Of a stretch of 64,000 nucleotides of DNA, positions 23,908-33,900 are shown piece after piece. The position numbers were made by a program, and so were the translations under genes. The notes under the pieces were generated by a model. The model saw only the letters and a list, made by a program, of their open reading frames with translations. It was not told the DNA's origin and ran no database searches. Position 1 is the first letter of the stretch. Each line of letters starts with the position of its first letter. The DNA is from Lewinella sp. 4G2 (GTDB lineage: Bacteria > Bacteroidota > Bacteroidia > Chitinophagales > Saprospiraceae), in NCBI RefSeq assembly GCF_001625015.1, contig NZ_LVWJ02000019.1, positions 434,001 through 498,000 of the forward strand. The letters run 5' to 3'.

Positions 23908-26436
23908 ATGAAACTGCCAGCACTCGTACTCTCCATATTGCTACTTTTTCTCTGGGTGCTGGTCGGCAGCGCGGAAGGCATCATGGGGTCTCCCTTACCC
24001 CGCTTGGGTACATTTTTCAACCCACCGACCGGCTTCTGGACGAATGCCGCTACGGCGGATTGGACGAGAGGTCAAATTTCCAAAGTTCAACTCGAGCATC
24101 CACTGGCAAAAGGGACGATCTTTTTTGATCGGCGGGGTGTACCACACATTTTCGCGAACACGCTCAGCGAAGCCAGTTTTCTCCAGGGTTACGTACACGC
24201 CGCCGACCGGCTGTGGCAAATGGACGTCAGCACCCGCGCTACGGATGGTACGCTGAGCGCCGTCCTTGGGGACAGAACTTACGCGCGGGACCTTGACCAA
24301 ATCCGCAAGGGTTACCGGCGGAGCGCCCAACAGGAAGTAGATACCATCTACCAAAATTTTCCGGAGGATGCAGAACAGATATCCGCTTACAGCGCAGGCA
24401 TCAACACGTATATCAACCAGTTAGCTCCTTCGGACTACCCCGTAGAATATAAGCTGTTGGGCCACTCACCACAAAAGTGGTCCCCTTACCGGACGATGCT
24501 TCTCCTCAAGGGGATGTCGCAGGCGCTTAGCAGCAGATTTGCGGACGCCGAGCGAGCAGCTACGGTTAAAACCCTTTCTCCGGATACCTATCGCCTACTG
24601 TACCCCGATCATTCCGCGGGTGAAGAGCCCGTCATTCCTGACGCTTCCTCCGTTGCCCAATTACCTAAATCACGAAAGGGCCAACCTCAACCGGTTGGCA
24701 GGTTCAGCTCAAATAGTGAGGTTAAGCCCCAGCCCCTTTTCTCTGCACCTGCGGCAGCGCCCCAGAACATATCTGCCCCGTCCAAACCACTACTTGCAGA
24801 TCTTCATACATTTCCACACGCCTTCACGCTAATGCCACCCGACCCCGGAAATGGATCGAACAACTGGGCGGTGAACGCAAGACTATCCAACACCGGCTAC
24901 CCTATGCTGGCCAGCGACCCGCACTTAACGTTAACCCTGCCAAGTATCTGGCACGAAATCCAAATCCACCTACCAGAAATGAATGCGCGGGGCGTGAGTT
25001 TGCCGGGTTCCCCGGGCATCATGATTGGGTATAATGACCATATCGCCTACGGGGAAACCAACGTTGGGCAAGACGTCACTGACTGGTTTAAAATTGAATG
25101 GACGGACGAATCCCGCACTGCATACGTGCTCGACGGCGCAACCGTTGCGGCCGAAATTGTGCGCGATACGCTGTTTGTAAAAGGCCGCGAGGTTGAGATC
25201 ATCGAAACGCCGTATACCATCTTCGGGCCGGTTCCCTACACGGAGGGACCCTACGCTGACCACGCTATGCGCTACCTGGGTCACGTAGCAGTCGGTGGTC
25301 AGCAGCGTAAACACAGCAGTGTTGGCACCTTCCTACAACTGATGCGAGCGGAAGGGCATGCGGACTACGAAACGGCGCTCCGCGGACACGTAGACCCAGC
25401 CCAAAACTTCGCCTACGCGGATCGTTACGATAACATTGCCATGCGGCCAAATGGATTCTTTCCCGTCCGGAGTAGCGGAGATGGAGGCCGCCCCTACGAC
25501 GGAAGCGTTTCGGCTAATAACTGGCGGGGATTCATTCCTTTTGAGCAACGGCCCGGCCAACTTAATCCTCGACGGGGGTTCGTTTCTTCGGCTAACCAGG
25601 TCACGACCGGGCCGGCCTTCCCCTACCCTTATACCGGTAAATTTGCGCAGTACCGAGGCCGCTACATTAACCGCCACCTGGAGCGTGAAGGGGTGATGAA
25701 TCAACGCTCCATGAAAGAACTGCAGTTAGACAGCCGCTCGCTACTCGCCGAGGAGTTGACGCCACTGCTACTGGCGCGCTTGAACCGCAGCCAACTGAGT
25801 GACGACGGGAAAAGATTACTACGCCTGGTAGCTGACTGGGACTATGACTACCAAGGCAATAGCCAGGCCACTACTGTATTCGAGCGATGGAAAAATCGCG
25901 TCTTTGAACTCACTTTTGATGAATTAAAGGCGGAGGATCGCGACTTCCTCCTACCGGGAAAGCGTGCCTGGACTCAGCTGATCCGCAAACAACCGCAACA
26001 CGAAATTTTTGACATCGTCGCTACCACCGAGTTTCGGGAAACCGCCGCTACGTTAGTACAACGTGCTTTTGATGAGATCCTGGAAGGTTTAGAGGGCGGC
26101 GAACCCGAAGAATGGGCCGTTGTCCGCAATAGTCGGGTAAGGCACCTAGGGGCCATCCCGGGGCTCGGCTCAGACCTGATCACTACGGCGGGCGGAGGCA
26201 CTTCCCCACGCGTGCTCCGGGGAGGCCACGGCGCGAGTTGGCGAATGGTCGTTGAACTCGGGAAATATCCGCGGGCCTGGGGTGCCATCCCCGGTGGGTC
26301 TTCCGGACATCCCGGCAGCGAAGCTTACGATAATGGATTGGAGGACTGGACCAACGGGCGCTACCACGAACTCGTACGGTGGCGAGACTGGGAAGAGGCG
26401 GAGAACAAATCCGTAGGCCGTTGGGAATTTGAGTAG
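23908..26436 (+). CDS. Penicillin acylase-family (Ntn) amidase precursor
   Basis: 842 aa. A signal anchor (1-24) is followed by the alpha-chain start (DRRGVPHIFANTLSEASFLQGYVHAADRLWQMD), then a Pro/Ser-rich stretch at about 245-300, then the beta-chain start GNGSNNWAV with the N-terminal nucleophile Ser317. Downstream, ASDPHLTLTLPSIWHEI and NEVGQ-like GETNVGQDVTDWF are typical. The enzyme matures by cutting out a spacer before Ser317; substrates may be acyl-homoserine lactones or other amides (family knowledge, not shown). The spacer region carries an in-frame dispersed repeat read as Ala-Pro-Ala-Ala-Ala-Pro at 280-285. Confidence 0.9.
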   Translation: MKLPALVLSILLLFLWVLVGSAEGIMGSPLPRLGTFFNPPTGFWTNAATADWTRGQISKVQLEHPLAKGTIFFDRRGVPHIFANTLSEASFLQGYVHAADRLWQMDVSTRATDGTLSAVLGDRTYARDLDQIRKGYRRSAQQEVDTIYQNFPEDAEQISAYSAGINTYINQLAPSDYPVEYKLLGHSPQKWSPYRTMLLLKGMSQALSSRFADAERAATVKTLSPDTYRLLYPDHSAGEEPVIPDASSVAQLPKSRKGQPQPVGRFSSNSEVKPQPLFSAPAAAPQNISAPSKPLLADLHTFPHAFTLMPPDPGNGSNNWAVNARLSNTGYPMLASDPHLTLTLPSIWHEIQIHLPEMNARGVSLPGSPGIMIGYNDHIAYGETNVGQDVTDWFKIEWTDESRTAYVLDGATVAAEIVRDTLFVKGREVEIIETPYTIFGPVPYTEGPYADHAMRYLGHVAVGGQQRKHSSVGTFLQLMRAEGHADYETALRGHVDPAQNFAYADRYDNIAMRPNGFFPVRSSGDGGRPYDGSVSANNWRGFIPFEQRPGQLNPRRGFVSSANQVTTGPAFPYPYTGKFAQYRGRYINRHLEREGVMNQRSMKELQLDSRSLLAEELTPLLLARLNRSQLSDDGKRLLRLVADWDYDYQGNSQATTVFERWKNRVFELTFDELKAEDRDFLLPGKRAWTQLIRKQPQHEIFDIVATTEFRETAATLVQRAFDEILEGLEGGEPEEWAVVRNSRVRHLGAIPGLGSDLITTAGGGTSPRVLRGGHGASWRMVVELGKYPRAWGAIPGGSSGHPGSEAYDNGLEDWTNGRYHELVRWRDWEEAENKSVGRWEFE
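24745..24762 (-). repeat. Dispersed 16-bp repeat inside the penicillin acylase spacer
   Basis: GCACCTGCGGCAGCGCCC, read in frame as APAAAP (residues 280-285), about 32 residues before the nucleophile Ser317, in the low-complexity segment expected to be removed during maturation. Confidence 0.75.
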
Positions 26437-26476
26437 GTCAGCATTGCCGTAAACGCTTAGTTAATCTCACCAACAC

Positions 26477-26513
26477 AAAAGGCCAGTCGCGGATCTACTG
26501 CGACTGGCCTTCT
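26477..26513. terminator. Bidirectional terminator
   Basis: Perfect stem GGCCAGTCGC / GCGACTGGCC, with AAAAGG on one side and CCTTCT on the other. It lies between the convergent penicillin acylase and gcvT genes and can serve both. Confidence 0.8.
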
Positions 26514-26536
26514 GCGAGGGCTGTAAAGTTTTGACG

Positions 26537-27649
26537 TTAAGGCAGAAATGGAAGCTTTACGACTTCCGCCTCCATCGTTTTACGGCCAAGATCAACCTGA
26601 ATTTTCGTGCCCGGCCGGTGATTGCCAATCGCTACGTAACCCATACCGATGGGGTAATCGAGGCTGGGTGCATGGGTGCCACTAGTGACTTCCCCAATTG
26701 GATTACCTTCCGCATCTAGTAGGCCGTGGCCATTTCGGGGCGAACGCCGACCATTGACCTTGAAGCCTACCAGACGGCGACCGAGGCCGGCTTCCTTTTG
26801 TTGGACGAGATGATCCTTACCCACAAAATCGTCTCCCGCCAGTTTGGTGATCCATCCAAGGCCCGCCTCCAGTGGCGTGGTCGTATCATTAATGTCGTTA
26901 CCGTAGAGACAGTAACCTTTCTCCAGCCGAAGGGTATCGCGCGCGCCGAGGCCGCAAGGTATCAGACCTTCTTCTTTTCCGGCCTTGAGGATGGCGGACC
27001 AAACTTCGGTAGCTTTATCCGCTTGGAGGTAAAGCTCAAAGCCACCCGACCCGGTATACCCCGTGGCGGAGAGAATCACATTGTCTACTCCAGCCAGGCT
27101 CCCCCGTTTGAATTGATAGTAAGGGATAGCAGTTAGGTCATGCTGCGTCAATGTTTGAAGGATAGCGGTCGCCTTTGGACCCTGAACGGCAAGGAGCGCC
27201 GTATCCGCGGAGATGTCAATCATCTCAGCACCGAATGTGTTGTGCTGCTCAATCCACTGCCAATCCTTTACGATGTTACCAGCGTTCACCACCAGCATGT
27301 AGGCGGGGTGTTCGCCAGACATACCCATCTTAGGGTTGGGGGGAAGACGGTAGACCAGGAGGTCGTCCACAATACCACCTGCAGGGCGAGGCAGGCAACT
27401 GTACTGCGCCTGCCCTTCGGCTAGCTTATCTACGTCGTTACTGGTCACGTACTGAACGAGATCCCGAGCACCAGCTCCGCGGATGATGAACTCGCCCATG
27501 TGGGAGACGTCAAACATTCCCGCAGCTTCCCGAACGGCTTGGTGTTCCTCCTTAAGACTAGTATAGGTAAGGGGCATTTCGAAGCCCGCAAAATCGACCA
27601 GTTTAGCACCAAGTTCCCGGTGGACGTTCGTAAGGGGAGTAGTTTGCAT
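26537..27649 (-). CDS. gcvT: Aminomethyltransferase (glycine cleavage T protein)
   Basis: 370 aa, normal length. The folate-binding fold is clear from LVDFAGFEMPLTYTSLKEEH, FDVSHMGEF, YSCLPRPAGGIVDDLLVYR, ATGYTGSGGFELY and LGARDTLRLEKGYCLYGND, with the C-terminal SPRNGHGLL and GEVTSGTHAPSLDYPIGMGYV. It moves the aminomethyl group of glycine to tetrahydrofolate, releasing ammonia. The other cleavage-system genes are not in view. It starts 45 bases after the histidine kinase stop and has its own -7 box, so co-transcription is uncertain. Confidence 0.96.
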   Translation of the reverse strand: MQTTPLTNVHRELGAKLVDFAGFEMPLTYTSLKEEHQAVREAAGMFDVSHMGEFIIRGAGARDLVQYVTSNDVDKLAEGQAQYSCLPRPAGGIVDDLLVYRLPPNPKMGMSGEHPAYMLVVNAGNIVKDWQWIEQHNTFGAEMIDISADTALLAVQGPKATAILQTLTQHDLTAIPYYQFKRGSLAGVDNVILSATGYTGSGGFELYLQADKATEVWSAILKAGKEEGLIPCGLGARDTLRLEKGYCLYGNDINDTTTPLEAGLGWITKLAGDDFVGKDHLVQQKEAGLGRRLVGFKVNGRRSPRNGHGLLDAEGNPIGEVTSGTHAPSLDYPIGMGYVAIGNHRPGTKIQVDLGRKTMEAEVVKLPFLP

Positions 27650-27670
27650 AATGACGTATTTCGTAGGGCC

Positions 27671-27678
27671 CGAAGGTA
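27671..27678 (-). promoter_or_regulatory. Candidate -7 box of gcvT
   Basis: TACCTTCG on the minus strand, 21 bases upstream of ATG 27649. Confidence 0.4.
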
Positions 27679-27694
27679 GGTAGAGCGGTTCAAC

Positions 27695-28693
27695 TCAACC
27701 TTTGATTGTTGGGAGAAAGATTTTAAATACCGTGCCACCTTCAGGGTTGTCCGACAATTCTAATTGTCCTCCGTGAAGTTCAACGAGTTGGCGAACGATA
27801 AAGAGACCGAGGCCCGTCCCTTTTGTTGTCCGGGTATCTTCACTACCGACGCGGTAAAATTTAGTGAAGACTTTTCTTTTCTCTTTATCGGTAATTCCCA
27901 TGCCATTGTCTTTGACCTCCCAAACTAGTTCCGTGGAGCCACCACGCTGCACCGAGGTGTGAATTACCGGATTGGGTTGGCTGTACTTGGCAGCATTTTC
28001 GAGGAGATTGACAGCGACACTCATCATACCCATTCTGTCACCGTTGATGGGGGGGAGGTCTGGCTCGATATCTACGTGCAAATTCGCAGATCGATACTTT
28101 ACGGCTACCCGGTCGGCGGCATCCTGAATGATATCTCCAAGCTGCAATTCTTCTTTGTTGAGTTGGTAAGCCGTTTCCAGTTTAGCGCTCAGCAGTAAGT
28201 CATTGACTAGCGCGGTGAGGCGGTCGGTTTCTGCCAATGCGTTAGTGCTCAGTTTTTCTTGAATGGTTGGCTTTAATTCCTTCCTTTTTTGGAATGTCTC
28301 GAGGATGAGGCGGATGCCAGCGAGTGGGGACTTCAGTTCGTGAGTGATGCTTAACAAAAAATTACGTTGCTGCTCGGCGGCACTGATCTCCCTCTTTAGG
28401 TTGCGGAACAGTACGACCAAACCGATGATCAGCAGTGTAGCCAGTAAAAGCGCTTCCCCAATTACCATGTACTGCTGCCGCTCGAGTTGCCGCGTCATGG
28501 TGGCGTATTCAGGGGTAAGCTTGAAGTCCTTAGGCTGCTCAATTCGCTGCTCTACCGCCATGCGTAGGGCTAATTTCTCTACCTGAGCATTGTAGACCTC
28601 CGTGTTTTTCCGCATTAACAGGATCGTCCACCAGCCGAAGGCCAGGAACATGTATACCAGAATGAGGTAGATAATGGGGGGAAGCTTGCGCAT
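27695..28693 (-). CDS. Two-helix membrane sensor histidine kinase
   Basis: 332 aa. Membrane helices at about 7-27 and 76-97 enclose a short periplasmic loop of about 50 residues. HisKA follows with the phospho-acceptor His118 in LSITHELKSPL, then the ATPase domain with the N box LLENAAKYS, G1 DNGMGI and G2 GTGLGLFIV. The small loop suggests it senses something in or near the membrane. No response regulator adjoins it; the next gene upstream, beyond a terminator, is the PspA-like gene. The kinase is an orphan in this window. Confidence 0.9.
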   Translation of the reverse strand: MRKLPPIIYLILVYMFLAFGWWTILLMRKNTEVYNAQVEKLALRMAVEQRIEQPKDFKLTPEYATMTRQLERQQYMVIGEALLLATLLIIGLVVLFRNLKREISAAEQQRNFLLSITHELKSPLAGIRLILETFQKRKELKPTIQEKLSTNALAETDRLTALVNDLLLSAKLETAYQLNKEELQLGDIIQDAADRVAVKYRSANLHVDIEPDLPPINGDRMGMMSVAVNLLENAAKYSQPNPVIHTSVQRGGSTELVWEVKDNGMGITDKEKRKVFTKFYRVGSEDTRTTKGTGLGLFIVRQLVELHGGQLELSDNPEGGTVFKIFLPTIKG

Positions 28694-28769
28694 TCGGGCG
28701 GATGGCTACAGTGAGATGATCTTAATAGGTACGAGAGTAAAGTATAGTAGTAGCCAGGGCCTTTGCTAA

Positions 28770-28817
28770 AAAGAAACCCAGGATGCCAGGTCTTGCGACT
28801 CCGACATCCTGGGTTGA
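28770..28817 (-). terminator. Terminator of the PspA-like gene
   Basis: Perfect stem AACCCAGGATG / CATCCTGGGTT followed on the minus strand by TTTCTTTTT. Confidence 0.85.
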
Positions 28818-28884
28818 GAGACTAATCTATGTTCAACGCTGTACGTTGCGACTACCACCTTACGAAGTAGTGCTCCCGCAGCAG

Positions 28885-29904
28885 TTAGTCAAAGAAAGAA
28901 TCGTACTGATTCTTCGATCCGGACTGCCGCGCTCTTTCGGGAATGGGTGCATCCAGGTCGAGTACGTCGGTGTTGGATTCCGCCTTGAGGAGGAGAGTGC
29001 CTTTTTCTTCGCCGAGCAGGAGGCTTGTGGATTCCTTTTCCCACTGCTCAAGCATTTGCATGCCTTCTTCTTCGAAAACACCGTTCTGGAGGTCAACGGA
29101 ATCCATGAAGTTGGCGGACATTTCCATGAAGCGCTCCATTTCTCCCACTTTGTTCGCTACGTCCTCGGTAATGTTCTCCATGGCCATATCGAACATGGCG
29201 CGTTGGTCGGGATCTCCGTTGATGACACTCATTGCGGACTTCATTGCACCGTGGCTGGCGTGGATCGCTTTGCGTTCTTGCTCTTTGACCATCACCTGAT
29301 CCTTGATGTCCTCACTCAGGATCTGGCTGTTCTCGTACATTTTGGTGAGCACCCGGTAAAGCACCTCCATTTTTTGGTAGAGCGTTTCCAGGCGAATGTT
29401 GCTGTCCTTCAGGCGGCCGGCGCGGCGGCTTTTCAGGATCATCACGTTGCGCTTATTAGTTTCCTTCGCTTTACCCGCAAGTTTCAGGTTACTACTGATT
29501 TCGCGTTCGTTGTTTACGATGACTTCCTTGAGCTTGTGCATTTGCGCACGCAACTGAGAAATTTGCTTGTTCATCTTCCGCAGATTGTTCTGCAGTTCTT
29601 CAACGTAAGTTTTGAGGATGCCAATCGGATCGATCTGGACGAACATTCCGGTGATGGCCCGCATCACGGACTTATACATGTAGTAGACGAGGTTCCTCAT
29701 TTTTGGGTCGAGGACCATGTAGACCAGGATACCCAGAACGGCGATGACACCCGCCATGTACAGCGTGTTGGCTAAAATAGCCGCCCAGGGTAATGATACC
29801 GCGAGGAACCCAATGCCTCCTAAGATGGCGACGAGGAATATAAGTCCGGTCACCCCTTCCGGCCGTTGCCAGAAGGACTTTGGTTTCATTTGAGGTGCAT
29901 CCAT
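28885..29904 (-). CDS. Membrane-anchored PspA-like coiled-coil protein
   Basis: 339 aa. Two membrane helices at about 17-37 and 42-65 are followed by a long helical region (about 75-280) with the sequence IDPIGILKTYVEELQNNL and many Lys/Glu heptads. The segment resembles the opening of PspA/IM30 (a DP-x-x-L-x-x-x-x-x-E-L pattern followed by long coils), proteins related to ESCRT-III that protect membranes; here it is tied to the membrane by two helices. This similarity is by eye. The last ~60 residues are acidic. A related-looking coiled-coil gene lies upstream, 124 bases away, in the same direction. It has its own -7 box and terminator. Confidence 0.7.
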   Translation of the reverse strand: MDAPQMKPKSFWQRPEGVTGLIFLVAILGGIGFLAVSLPWAAILANTLYMAGVIAVLGILVYMVLDPKMRNLVYYMYKSVMRAITGMFVQIDPIGILKTYVEELQNNLRKMNKQISQLRAQMHKLKEVIVNNEREISSNLKLAGKAKETNKRNVMILKSRRAGRLKDSNIRLETLYQKMEVLYRVLTKMYENSQILSEDIKDQVMVKEQERKAIHASHGAMKSAMSVINGDPDQRAMFDMAMENITEDVANKVGEMERFMEMSANFMDSVDLQNGVFEEEGMQMLEQWEKESTSLLLGEEKGTLLLKAESNTDVLDLDAPIPERARQSGSKNQYDSFFD

Positions 29905-29939
29905 AATTGATTACGCTTTAGTCGGTCAGTTGATCGTAC

Positions 29940-29947
29940 CAAAGATA
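29940..29947 (-). promoter_or_regulatory. -7 box of the PspA-like gene
   Basis: TATCTTTG on the minus strand, 36 bases upstream of ATG 29904. Confidence 0.5.
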
Positions 29948-30028
29948 CAGAATCCCTGGTGCGTAGATAAAAGGCTTCGGGAGGAGTTTTTGTTACCGGG
30001 CTATCGACGAACATCCCATGGATATCGA

Positions 30029-30703
30029 CTACTTAAGGTAATTTTTAATGTTCTCCACGTCCACCTTGATACTTTCGGTAATGACCTTGAAGGTCGCTTC
30101 AAAGTCTGCCTGTGTTTTTGCCAGTTTGCCCATACTCTGTTGAATAGAGCCACGGAGGCGCTGTTGCTCCGTTTTAGTTTTTTTAATCTTCTCCTGCAGC
30201 TCCTTGATCTTGGCTTCTTGCTGAGCGACACTCTCGTCGAGCTGCTTTAATCGTTGTTGTTTATCGTTGACTTGTTGTGATTTCTGGCCACTTAGTGCCT
30301 GACCAAATTTCGTCTGCTCCTTATTCAAAGCACTTACGTAGTGCTCGGCGGACTTTAGCAAATCCTGAGGAGATACCCCCATGCTTTGAGCGGCAGCGAA
30401 GGCAGTCTGATAGCGTACGTCATCCGTGAAGTTCATCTTCTTCAGGTTTTGGAGGCTCTTCTTGTACTCCAGGTAGTCAAAACCAGGAAGATTGGCCTTT
30501 TCCATAGCCTCCATCAGAATCTTGACGAATTTATCATTGACCGCTCCGGAGGCATCCTGAGTACCACCAACTGGTACCGATGCGGGTTGCCCCGTTGCAG
30601 AGTGTTGGGGAGAGGGGGCGGGTTTGACTACTCCCGTTCCCTTTTTGGCTTTATTTCCATCTTCTTCATCGACGATGAAATATCCCTTAAGATTCTTCCA
30701 CAT
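30029..30703 (-). CDS. Soluble coiled-coil protein, partner candidate of the PspA-like gene
   Basis: 224 aa with no signal peptide or membrane helix. A variable Pro/Gly/Ser-rich N-terminus (20-55) leads to a conserved-looking helical domain at about 56-115 (FVKILMEAMEKANLPGFDYLEY, with a motif around GVSPQDLLKSAEHYV) and a long coiled coil at about 120-224 (QQRLKQLDESVAQQEAKIKE). Bacteroidota homologues are usually unnamed or misnamed. The combination with the next gene, which has two helices and a coil, suggests that they act together at the inner membrane (inference). Confidence 0.7.
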   Translation of the reverse strand: MWKNLKGYFIVDEEDGNKAKKGTGVVKPAPSPQHSATGQPASVPVGGTQDASGAVNDKFVKILMEAMEKANLPGFDYLEYKKSLQNLKKMNFTDDVRYQTAFAAAQSMGVSPQDLLKSAEHYVSALNKEQTKFGQALSGQKSQQVNDKQQRLKQLDESVAQQEAKIKELQEKIKKTKTEQQRLRGSIQQSMGKLAKTQADFEATFKVITESIKVDVENIKNYLK

Positions 30704-30849
30704 ACTTCTAAGGTTTCAGTTGTGCCGCAAGCTACAAATTTTCTTTTTGGCCCGTACGCTATGACGTATCGCTGAAATGTTACCTCTCTTCGAAGTGGGA
30801 CTGTCAGTTGAACTCTACTTGGAATCTCCCACACAACTCACTTAAATAG

Positions 30850-30888
30850 CAAAAGGCCCCGCCGGTAGATTACCGATGGGGCCTTTGC
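30850..30888 (-). terminator. Terminator of the 1746-aa T9SS protein gene
   Basis: Stem AAAGGCCCC / GGGGCCTTT with a partly paired GCCGGTAG / TACCGAT interior, followed by TTTTGC on the minus strand. Confidence 0.8.
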
Positions 30889-30929
30889 CTTCCACAATTT
30901 AATGTGGGTCAATCAATGATTGGTTTCGC

Positions 30930-33900
30930 TTAGCGAACAACAACCATCTTCTTCGTAGCGGAGAAGTCACCAGCAACGAGCGTGTACGTGAGGACGCCAG
31001 TAGCGCCGTTCAGGTCAGCAACGTTGATCAGCTCACCGTTTACACCAGCAGTACCGCGGAGGTTACGTACGAGGATCGTACGGCCCTGAACGTCCTGGAT
31101 GCTCAGCGTTACGTCGCTGTCAGCAGCGAGCGTGTAGTTGATCATGGTAGACTCAACAACTGGGTTTGGCGTAGCCTCACCGAGCGTAGTTACAGCCTCA
31201 CCAGCGGCAACAGCGCCGAAGGTCAGGTTAATAGCACCAGAAGCGCCGTTAGCCGCAACACCTTCGCGAACAGCGATGGCGTCAGTCAGCGTAACGTAGT
31301 CGCTAAGGTTACCAGCTTCAGTAGCACGTACCTCGAGGGATACGGAACCACCAAGAAGAGCAACAGCGATCTGGCCCTGAGCAGCGTAGTTCAGGTTCAG
31401 TGCACCTTCGCCAGCGTAGTCAGCAGCAACGAGTTCGAGGCCAGCGGCCAGTTCGATCGTGCCCTGGAAACCAGCAAGCTCAGCAGCGTCGATAGTCAGC
31501 GTGTGCGTCTCACCAGCGGCGAGAGCAGCATCAGCAGCTTCGATGGTCATTGCCGTACGGCCTTCACCGGTTACGTTACCGTAAGCGAAGGCTACGAAGT
31601 CAGCGTCGAGGACATTTGCTTCGAGGTCGTTAGCATTGATTACTTCTGGGAATGCAGTAGCGTAAGGGTTGCTTACGTCAACGTCAGCAGGAACAAAGCC
31701 CCAAGACTCGCCAGTAGCGAAGTTGTCGTCAAGACCAAGGATTACACGCTGGATACCTACCATATCGAGAACGTTGAGGTTCTGATCCTGGTTAACATCG
31801 GCAGCGAGGTAGTCGTAGTCAGACTCGAACTGAGCCGTACCGAGGATTACGCTGGAGATCATGACAACGTCAGAGATCTTCACTTCCTGGAGGTTTACGG
31901 GCTCCTGGTAAGCAGGAGTCAGCGTGTAGTCACCACCCAGTGGGAGGTTTACGAAGCTGAAGGAACCGTTGTCGTCGCTCATGTCCATTACGTCCATGTC
32001 GTCAGCACCGGTGAGGGTTACCTCAACGTTGCCCATAGCAGAGCTGCTGTTGGTTACGATCGTACCGGAGATGTTACCACCACCGCCACAGTCAACACCG
32101 TCGCCTTCGTCAACCTGGATGAGAACGCTACAGAATGCTGGAGCTACGTCATCGCTTACGTTGTCAGAGAAAGCGTACACTTCAACGGCTACGAGTTCAC
32201 CGGCGTCAGCACAGGTTACGTCGAGACCGATCATGTCAGCAGTAGCTGGGCCTTCGCCAGCGCGTACGATACCGTACTTGGTTACGTCGTCACCGAAACA
32301 GTCAACGAGTGGGGAGTTGGTGAGGAAGTCGGTTGCCCATACTTCAGCAACACCACCACCGTTTCCATCATCCTGGAGGGTAGCGATCAGCGTACCGATA
32401 CACAGTGGAACTGGTGCAACATCACCACATACGCTCACCTGTACGATAGCAGGAGTAGCGTTACCACAACCGTCGATGGCCGTGATGCGGATAGCGTGGT
32501 CACCAGCAGGTACGCCGGTAGCATTGATTACGTAGTTACCGTTGTCAGCGTCAGTAGCGTCAAGCGTGATTACCACACCGTCAACAGTTGCAGCTTCGAA
32601 GGTACCCGTGAAGTTAGGATCGAGCTCAAGCTGGATGCGAGGAGCAAGACACTCATCAGTAGCCGTGAATGGCAGGCTGAGGTCAGCCGTACAACCAGGC
32701 ACACAAGCAGTAGGAGCAGCAGCTTCTACAACTGGGCTGGTGCGGTCGAATACGTTGATGTTCTGAACGTACGTGAAGTTACCACGGCCAGCAGAGGCAG
32801 CGTAACCAACGAGTTCGAGGTCATCATCGTCGTTTGGCGTGAACTGAACGTTGTCAGAACCAGAAACGAAAGCGAGGTCATCACCTTCAGTAGCAGCGTT
32901 GTTGCTTACTACGTTAAGGTAGATAGGATCGCTGTCGGAAACGTCAAGACCATCGCGAGAGATTTCGGTAGTACCGCCAGTCGCAGGGTCAAATTCACAA
33001 GTGTTAACGATCGTGTACGTAGTACGGATCTGGTAGCACTCTTCACCAGCAGTGTTGAAGATCTCTTCGGTTACCGGAGTAACAACGGGGAGGTCACAAG
33101 CACCACCAACGATCTCAAGCTCATCAGCTTCGAATTCGTCCATACAGTCGTTCGTGCGGGCGTTGCCAGGAAGAACGATCTGGTAGTCGTAGATACCTAC
33201 GATAGTGATCAACTGCGTACAAGTGTTCTGAGAAACGCCACCCTGTGGGTCAGTCGCCTGGTATTCACGTACAGCGGTACCGATACCACACTCGTTGAGG
33301 TTGTTTACTACAAACTCACCAGTAACTTCAGCACCACAAGTACCAACACCGGTAGCTACACCGAAGGCAGCGTTCAGCTCTTCGTCAGTAGCCTCTTCGA
33401 GGTTGCCGGGAAGTGCAGTGGTGAATTCAGAACAAGTCAGTGTTACAGCGCTAGGAGCGATACAAGTTGGCGTGTCACCAACTTTGAGTTCTACGAGGAC
33501 GGTTGTCCAACAGTAGTTTACGTTCTCCTCTTCGTCAGTGATTTCGAGGGTTACGAACTGAGTGCCGAGGTCATCACAAGTGAAAACGATCTCGTCAGAG
33601 AATTCCGTAGGAATAGAGGTCATGTCTTCGCCAACACCCAACTGGTAGGTGAGCTCAGAAGAACAGTCATCGAAAGAACCTTTGTCGATCTGCTGTGGGG
33701 TTACCACTGCAAGACCAGCAGGGCGGCTCAGGCCGATGTTGAGGCCATCTTCACAGAAGGCAGCTGGGCCATTGCCGTCAACAACCTGGAAAGGAACGGT
33801 AGAAACGGTCTGGTTGCCACACTCATCAGTAGAGGTGTAAACGAAAGCGTAGTCACCAACTTCCAGTGGGTCAGACATTTCAGGAGCACCGTTGCTCAGC

